A stretch of 64,000 nt of DNA, taken from Liolophura sinensis (Eukaryota > Mollusca > Polyplacophora > Chitonida > Chitonidae). Positions 49,901-64,000 of this stretch are shown one piece after another. The stretch lies in contig NC_088304.1 of the NCBI RefSeq assembly GCF_032854445.1, forward strand, positions 27,909,732-27,973,731, in the 5' to 3' direction. Made by a program: the position numbers and the translations under genes. Numbering within the stretch: the stretch's first letter is position 1; every line of letters starts with the position of its first letter. The notes beneath the pieces are model-generated. The model was not told where the DNA came from. It saw nothing but the letters and a program-made list of their open reading frames with translations, and did no database searches.

Positions 49901-52605
49901 CTTCGAATTAGAGTATCAACATTTTAAGCAAATTTAATTTTGAGACCTCGCATTGGCTATGCTATACGTATTGATCTTGGAAGAAAATACTATTTTTTTA
50001 TATCTGTAAAATATATTGGAAATTTTTTTTGGACAAATTAATTTCCCATGTCTTATCTCATCCATGTTAATTGCTATCCTGGCTGTAACCATGGTAACAG
50101 AACAAAATATTGCTTAAGTTATCACGGCCTGATCTACATGTAGGATGTACATGTATGTTTAGTATGTACAAGTTCTAGTGCTCAGCTGGCTTGACAAGAG
50201 AGTTCCAGGTCTGTTGAAGACAAAACAAAACAGAACTGTTTACACAAATAACCAATGAAACCATTCGGGAACAACCACATGAAAAAAAACAAAACAACAT
50301 TTTTTGACTGAACGTCTGCTTGGTCATTCACTCATTTTTAAGAACTCAAAACAAACCTGATGATCTCAAATTAACCCAAACGTCATCCCTAAGATGACTG
50401 TATCAATGCACATAAAGATGATTGCTGGTCACATTTTTCTATTTTTGATCTTATTTCATGACGACACGAATGGAATCTTATATATTTTGCACCCTAAAAT
50501 GGTATTGTATGGCCACAATTTTTATCGAGGTCATCACTCTGAAGAGGTTGAAATATCAAACACTTTGACCCAGGGTTTTCTACAGGGCTCAATTTCACAA
50601 AGTGCTGTATGACATTTTTTTATTGTGCATTTGCCATACAAATATATCATATGTCACCATTAAAGTACCATTGTCCTGTATGTGCGATCACAGTACATGT
50701 ACAATATCTTTGTTAGGTTTGGGAAACTTAGCCCAAGTATTGCACCTGTCAGCCTGTATGCAGTAATTATACTTTAAAATAGACATAAGGGAACTACATG
50801 CATAAACAAAGATAAACAATGTGGTATAAATTACAAAACATTCAGAGCAGCAAACTGGAGTGATTAGTTCGACATATTCTTCTGAAATCTATGTTAAATA
50901 TTATTATTCAAATACTTCTATTGTCCTGAATTTGACACTGCAATTATTCTAACAATGTTTACTCCCTCAGAATAAGAGCCATTCATGTCAATAAAAATTA
51001 ACAGTAGGCCTACAGATTTGTTTAGAAGTGTACTCTGACACATATGTGGGTATATTTTGAAAAACATTTGGTGCTTTTTAAGACATACATATAAAGAAAA
51101 TATGTATCATTAACTCCTTAGGGCTGTGATTACGTATACTATCACAGATCTGTCTTGTTTCATAAGCTTACCTTGAACACCTCTGTACTTTCTTTGCTGG
51201 CTTTAATTTACTACTGTTGGGCACCAAATAATTTGTCTGTCCTTAGTCATAGTCAGCTCAGCTATCAATTCCAGGTAGGTGTTCCCACATGTCAAACTAG
51301 CATGAAACTAATGGAAACTGGATAAATTTTAACTCCGACCACCATATGTGAACGCATACTCCTCTAAGTGAAGCAAATTAAAAATGCTAATTGCTAGTAA
51401 TGTCAGTAGTTATCTCCCTTCTATGGACTGTGAGGAGTATGCATTCAAACATGGAAGTTAGAGTTAGTATTTATCCAGTTTTCACTAGTTTCATGCTTGT
51501 GTGGATTTATTAGTGATGACACATGTGAGAACAGCTACCTGGAATTAATAGCTGAGACGACTATGACTACGGACAGACAAATTATTTGGTACCCAGGAGT
51601 AGTATATTAAAGTCATACAGAGGTGTTCAAGGTATGCTTATGGAACAAGACAGAGCTGCGATAGTATACTTAATCACAGCCCTACAGAGGTAATGTATCA
51701 TACGCAAACCGCTTGTGGTGTCTGAACTCTTACTACTTTGCTTCCTTATTACTTGAAGTACCAACATCATTTACATGCCACATGTTGTACTTGCTTTCCT
51801 TATATGTTTTACATATATGCCTAGATTTATCTAACAGGCATGACATTATTCCTTGTGTATGGGTACTTACCCTAACATATTTATCATTTAAATAAACAAA
51901 TCAGCTGAGTAATCTGTAGTCAGAGGAAGTGACACCATTCTTTGTTTGTGTATCATCTGGATAAAGGTTTGTACATGCTAAAGTTGACAGCCATTGACTT
52001 AGCTACATGTGTACAGGAGTATGAGACAGGAAACGATAGTGGTCATTCAGGCAGGCATTGTTTGCTAATCTGACTAAAACACAGCCAGCAGTATGAACTA
52101 CATGTGGAGATAATAATCAGATCAGTGTCTCACTGTCAACAAGGTCAGCAAGTACTGTCTGCTGGATACCCATACCTCTGAAAGTGAAAATGTGCAGTGC
52201 ATCTTGCCCAAGCCATTACCTACACAGTACAAATCAAGTTTTAATTAGCTTCTATGACTATATAGATTTCAATCAAACCAACAGTCATGGTGACAATAGG
52301 GGGGATAATGGAGTAGTAAAACAGAACCACATGGCCCATTTGATCCGCGTAGTGAAGGCGTTCGCATGACCTTAATTCATTAATAGAACTGATCAGAAAA
52401 TGTTTTGTTTTGTTTTTCTGATTGACTAGTGCCTGTGACAGCCAGGTAAATATACTTTGCAATTAATTTCACACTTACCCCCTGTCAGTACCAGTCTGTA
52501 GACCTTATTTTTGTTGTTGCCGACGTCCTGTGACATGGCTGAGCACTGTCGCTTGACTATCGTCAGCAGTGTCCTTCTGAAGGCATGCTGTGCAAATATA
52601 ACCAT
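34747..52605 (-). CDS. ttd14: TTD14-like P-loop NTPase (TRPL translocation defect 14 homologue), 12 exons, complete
   Basis: The joined exons give 421 codons plus stop, and every junction is GT-AG and in phase. Exons on the minus strand: 52605-52479, 49337-49270, 47968-47931, 47254-47217, 46001-45873, 44292-44096, 42986-42903, 42293-42201, 41197-41098, 36931-36840, 36008-35893, 34930-34747. Visible motifs are the Walker A GGPCGGKT at residues 42-49, [12 protein letters not shown] at 66-77, a Walker-B-like [11 protein letters not shown] at about 121-131, and a C-terminal region with [24 protein letters not shown] and [11 protein letters not shown]. In Drosophila, TTD14 binds GTP and phosphatidylinositol 3-phosphate and is needed for TRPL channel transport and photoreceptor survival. 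The family pairs a NadR/Ttd14 AAA-type domain with a CYTH-like C-terminal region (family knowledge). The start could be ATG 52605 or, giving a shorter protein, ATG 52536. The introns are loaded with repeats. The gene shares a promoter region with TRIM37. Confidence 0.93.
35237..35368 (-). repeat. Family B SINE, internally deleted, in TTD14 intron 11
   Basis: TTATTTGATTGGTGTTTTACG is followed by a shortened core, then AGCATGAGCTGGACTTGAAC. The segment with the GCCGCC core is missing. Confidence 0.65.
35487..35708 (+). repeat. Dispersed repeat family D, copy 3
   Basis: It shares TTTTCAACCACCTCTGC, TAAAACATTCTGAGAG, TTTATGAAGTCTGCATC, TTTTTAGTGTCATTTTCATA and GTGCTCTAGTGGTTAACA with the copy at 47040. 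It lies in TTD14 intron 11. Confidence 0.65.
35893..36008 (-). CDS. ttd14: TTD14 exon 11
   Basis: The acceptor is ATCTCCAG|ATG and the donor CACCCCAG|GTAATG. It reads [20 protein letters not shown] then [18 protein letters not shown], and leaves in phase 2. Confidence 0.93.
36840..36931 (-). CDS. ttd14: TTD14 exon 10
   Basis: The acceptor is GTTGACAG|GTCAC and the donor TTACCAG|GTTTGT. It reads [20 protein letters not shown] then [11 protein letters not shown] longer frame on the opposite side of the acceptor is intronic. Confidence 0.93.
38035..38790 (+). repeat. 70-bp tandem repeat, 11 copies, TTD14 intron 9
   Basis: The unit includes GATCCGTGATCTTGAGGGTC, AGAGGTACAACACAGAACC and CACACGGCCTGATTTAAGTC. 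Copies at about 38071, 38141, 38211, 38281, 38341, 38411, 38480, 38552, 38622, 38690 and 38760 differ by few bases. Two alternating subtypes (CATAAGCCATACGG and CATAAGTCACACGG) suggest partial 140-bp homogenisation. Confidence 0.93.
39045..39722 (+). repeat. 59-bp tandem repeat, about 11 copies, TTD14 intron 9
   Basis: The unit contains TAAAGCTCAATTCTGTT, GGCATGTAGCTGTAAAGG and TTATTTCTGTGGACACAAAA. It is more diverged than the 70-bp array, and several units are truncated. Confidence 0.88.
40110..40225 (+). repeat. MITE-like family C, internally deleted
   Basis: It starts GTAATTCTTCAACCTGCTG, has AAGGTGTTTATTCAAG and ATTCTGAAGGCATTGAAAG, then jumps to GTTGCTCTTTCATATGCG and ends AGGTTAATAATTAGGGTA. 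The central part of the family is missing. Both inverted ends are present. Confidence 0.62.
40365..40808 (+). repeat. 23-bp tandem repeat, about 19 copies, TTD14 intron 9
   Basis: The unit is GGAGAGTAGGATGATATCGTACT with variants (ATCATACT, ACCGTACT) and some 27-bp units with GGAGAGAGTAGG. On the minus strand a 161-codon frame runs through it and is an artefact. Confidence 0.93.
41098..41197 (-). CDS. ttd14: TTD14 exon 9
   Basis: The acceptor is TTTTTGCAG|TCA and the donor CAAGACG|GTGAG. It reads [20 protein letters not shown] then [13 protein letters not shown], and leaves in phase 1. Confidence 0.93.
41385..41572 (+). repeat. Family B SINE in TTD14 intron 8
   Basis: GCGGTCGCTGTGAGTTCAAG, then GCTCATGCTGGCTTCCTCTC, GCAACCTGCGGATGGTCG, ATAATGCTGGCCGCCATCG and the end GAAAAACACCAATCAAATAA. 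Confidence 0.8.
41705..41765 (+). repeat. Family B SINE fragment
   Basis: GTGGGAAGGTCTGCCAGCAA, then CCTGCGGATGGACATGG and TTTCCCCCAGGTTCTGCCC. Only the middle of the element is present. Confidence 0.7.
42201..42293 (-). CDS. ttd14: TTD14 exon 8
   Basis: The acceptor is TGTTGCCAG|GCT and the donor GATCCG|GTAAGT. It reads [20 protein letters not shown] then [11 protein letters not shown], 31 codons. Confidence 0.93.
42903..42986 (-). CDS. ttd14: TTD14 exon 7
   Basis: The acceptor is ACATTTCAG|GCT and the donor ATAGCG|GTAAGT. It reads [20 protein letters not shown] then VKLNRMIA, 28 codons. Confidence 0.93.
44096..44292 (-). CDS. ttd14: TTD14 exon 6
   Basis: The acceptor is AAATTTCAG|ATC and the donor CTTCTCAG|GTAGTT. 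The first codons read [16 protein letters not shown] and the last [11 protein letters not shown]. The acceptor and the first 22 bases of this exon are repeated twice more upstream (see the 83-bp triplication). Confidence 0.92.
44271..44515 (-). repeat. 83-bp triplication spanning the TTD14 exon 6 acceptor
   Basis: Units start with TCCCAGTCCCC at 44271, 44354 and 44437. Each carries, on the minus strand, TTTCAG|ATCTTCAACYGGGGGACTGG. The first unit contains the real intron-exon junction (AG at 44294-44293). The other two place exact-looking decoy acceptors at 44377-44376 and 44460-44459. Downstream of the shared exon-like bases the decoys read into stops. Confidence 0.93.
45873..46001 (-). CDS. 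ttd14: TTD14 exon 5
   Basis: The acceptor is TATTTTCAG|CGTTC and the donor TCAGCAT|GTAAG. It reads [20 protein letters not shown] then [20 protein letters not shown]. It contains the Walker-B-like LVICDRG. Confidence 0.94.
46107..46364 (-). repeat. Family B SINE, near full length, TTD14 intron 4
   Basis: On the minus strand it begins with the tRNA-like head GGAGCCTCCATGGCTTAGTT, then the B-box-like GAGTTCAAGTCCAGCTC, the core with GCCGCCG and the 3' end GACATAAACACCAATCAAAT. It is one of the most complete copies here and sits 137 bases or more upstream of exon 5. Confidence 0.85.
46428..46458 (+). repeat. Family B SINE fragment
   Basis: GTAGGCGGGAAGGTCTGCC then AGCAATCTGTGG; a short central piece only. 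Confidence 0.45.
46918..47023 (-). repeat. Family B SINE fragment
   Basis: GGAATATTTCACTTATATGG, then GGCGTGTGGAAACCGGGCAC, CCCACAACCATCCGCAGG and TTGCTGACAGACC. Both ends are missing. Confidence 0.75.
47040..47212 (+). repeat. Dispersed repeat family D, copy 4, adjacent to TTD14 exon 4
   Basis: It contains GACACAAGCAAACCAC, TTTTAGCATCATTTTCATAA, TTGTATGCAAAATTTCC and AAGTGCTTTAGTGGTTGGG. It ends within a few bases of the exon 4 donor at 47216. Confidence 0.6.
47217..47254 (-). CDS. ttd14: TTD14 exon 4 (38 bp)
   Basis: The acceptor is TTTTTTTTAG|C and the donor GATCAGT|GTAAGG. It reads [12 protein letters not shown], with split serines at both junctions. Confidence 0.92.
47468..47752 (-). 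repeat. Family B SINE, full length, TTD14 intron 3
   Basis: On the minus strand it begins CTGGGCCTCTGTGGCTCAGC, a tRNA-like head with an A-box. Then come the B-box region GAGTTCAAGTCCAGCCCATG, the core CCATAGTGCTGGCTGCC and the 3' end AAACACCAATCAAATAAATA. There is a short insertion near 47500-47520. Confidence 0.85.
47931..47968 (-). CDS. ttd14: TTD14 exon 3 (38 bp)
   Basis: The acceptor is TTTTCTACAG|GTT and the donor CTTATCAG|GTAATA. It reads [12 protein letters not shown] and leaves in phase 2. Confidence 0.93.
48061..48235 (-). repeat. MITE-like family C copy, TTD14 intron 2
   Basis: TACCCTAATTCCAAAATCTT, then GTTGGGACAGCCAATTTC, GTATAATTTTATCAGAATAC and ATAATGCCCTCAGACATG. The right end is eroded. 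Confidence 0.6.
48545..49250 (-). repeat. 21-bp minisatellite, about 33 units, TTD14 intron 2
   Basis: The unit is ACCATAGGCTCGTGTACATGT (plus strand) with CGTGCACGTG and CATGCACATG variants; some units are shortened to 12 bp. As 21 and 12 are divisible by 3, several frames on both strands stay open for up to 229 codons (MVHVHEP on the minus strand, GSCTCTI on the plus strand). I regard these as repeat artefacts. The array begins about 30 bases inside the intron from the exon 2 donor. Confidence 0.93.
49270..49337 (-). CDS. ttd14: TTD14 exon 2 (P-loop)
   Basis: The acceptor is TTGCTACAG|GACC and the donor GGATGGAAG|GTAATT. It reads [20 protein letters not shown] then GWK. The Walker A motif is split across exons 1 and 2. 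Confidence 0.95.
49583..49803 (+). repeat. Family B SINE in TTD14 intron 1
   Basis: ATGACCCAGGAGCCTCTCACC, then GAGTTCAAGTCCAGGCTTCC, GCCCGGTTTCCTCCCACC, GCTGGCCGCCATGG and GAATACGGCGTAAAACAT plus an (AAAT)n tail. Confidence 0.82.
51104..51692. mobile_element. Foldback element, about 590 bp, in TTD14 intron 1
   Basis: The left half 51104-51385 and right half 51425-51692 are imperfect reverse complements along most of their length. For example GGGCTGTGATTACGTATAC at the left pairs with GTATACTTAATCACAGCCC at the right. AAATAATTTGTCTGTCC pairs with GGACAGACAAATTATTT, and CATACTCCTC pairs with GAGGAGTATG. There is no open frame of note. It is a non-autonomous foldback DNA transposon or an unusual hairpin locus. 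Confidence 0.85.
52479..52605 (-). CDS. ttd14: TTD14 exon 1 (start codon)
   Basis: ATG at 52605 gives [23 protein letters not shown] before [19 protein letters not shown]. An internal ATG at 52536 would start at MSQDVG. The donor is ACAGGGG|GTAAGT. The extra N-terminal 23 residues lack acidic residues and carry three Arg and one Lys, like a mitochondrial presequence. Which start is used is unresolved. Confidence 0.85.
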
Positions 52606-52888
52606 TGCCAGCAGCGCGAAATACAACCAGCCGGAAGTTTGGGGACGGAGGCGGAGAAAATTTACTTTGGGGACAGGGATTGGTTAAAAATTCCTTAGCG
52701 GAAGTCGGTCTTGAGAGACAGCCAAACTTTTGACCAATCAAAGTGATAGCTTTTATTTCCTGCTGACTTGGATGACATAAAACTCATACAAACCTTCAGT
52801 TTTTTCTCCAGTGCTACAGATGATGTCAGGATTTGGTGCCATCGTTTTTATCTCTTTCTTGCTCTGATTGTTGTATTTTAAAGAGAAG
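52606..52888. promoter_or_regulatory. Bidirectional promoter of TTD14 and TRIM37
   Basis: The two divergent ATGs are 283 bp apart. The region contains ETS-like sites CCGGAAGT (52631-52638) and GCGGAAGT (52699-52706), an inverted CCAAT box ATTGG (52679-52683) and a CCAAT box in TGACCAATCA (52734-52738). No TATA box is seen at a useful distance. This is the usual layout of a shared TATA-less housekeeping promoter. Confidence 0.7.
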
Positions 52889-63881
<10,993 letters not shown>

Positions 63882-63917
63882 GTGAGACTTGCTGTAATTC
63901 CGTTGATGTAGACTTTT

Positions 63918-63931
63918 GGGGGGGGGGGGGT
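63918..63931. repeat. Poly-G tract
   Basis: A G run of about 12 bases in TRIM37 intron 11. Confidence 0.85.
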
Positions 63932-64000
63932 CTGTTGGTATGGTCTATAGTAACTTTCTACAGCCAGTCAACTGCCATTCCACGTGCTCGACAGTAGCGA

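Overview
The window is animal nuclear DNA, most likely from a mollusc or a close lophotrochozoan relative. Genes are split into short GT-AG exons inside large AT-rich introns. The DNA is saturated with the palindromic word TACATGTA and with short interspersed elements, foldback elements and minisatellites. No bacterial-style operon, CRISPR array, rRNA or free-standing tRNA gene was seen. The phylum is an inference from repeat style and gene structure.

Two genes are identified firmly. A TTD14-like gene (TRPL translocation defect 14; NadR/Ttd14-type P-loop NTPase) runs on the minus strand from about 52605 down to 34747. All 12 coding exons could be joined in phase, giving a complete protein of 421 codons with a GGPCGGKT P-loop. 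Head to head with it, TRIM37 (RING, B-box, coiled coil, MATH; E3 ubiquitin ligase) starts at 52889 on the plus strand. It has 11 phase-compatible exons up to 63881 and continues past the window edge. The 283 bp between the two start codons carries two ETS-like and two CCAAT-like sites and looks like a shared bidirectional promoter.

The left half (1-34700) is gene-poor. Weak exon chains on the minus strand suggest two further genes that I cannot name. One starts near 12045 and leaves the window at the left. The other starts near 30667 behind a promoter-like block (ETS, CRE and a GATGGCG start context) and has phase-compatible candidate exons at 28078-27967, 25133-25021 and 23509-23434.

Repeats make up much of the rest. 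They include a tRNA-derived SINE with three copies (family A), a second tRNA-like SINE with at least a dozen copies clustered in the TTD14/TRIM37 half (family B), a MITE-like family with short inverted ends (family C), and a fourth dispersed family of about 200 bp (family D). There is a foldback of about 590 bp in TTD14 intron 1, an inverted repeat at 22119-22341, and many tandem arrays with units of 17, 21, 23, 24, 43, 58, 59, 70, 70-80 and 83 bp.

The most striking observation is that three of the arrays are made from exon ends plus their splice sites. TRIM37 exon 8 (58 bp unit, ten extra donor-bearing copies), TRIM37 exon 9 (43 bp unit, three extra copies) and TTD14 exon 6 (83 bp unit, two extra acceptors) each sit in perfect register with the authentic splice site. 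A fourth array, of 21 bp units, starts about 30 bases from the TTD14 exon 2 donor. This splice-junction-anchored amplification in two adjacent genes is the main candidate for something undescribed.
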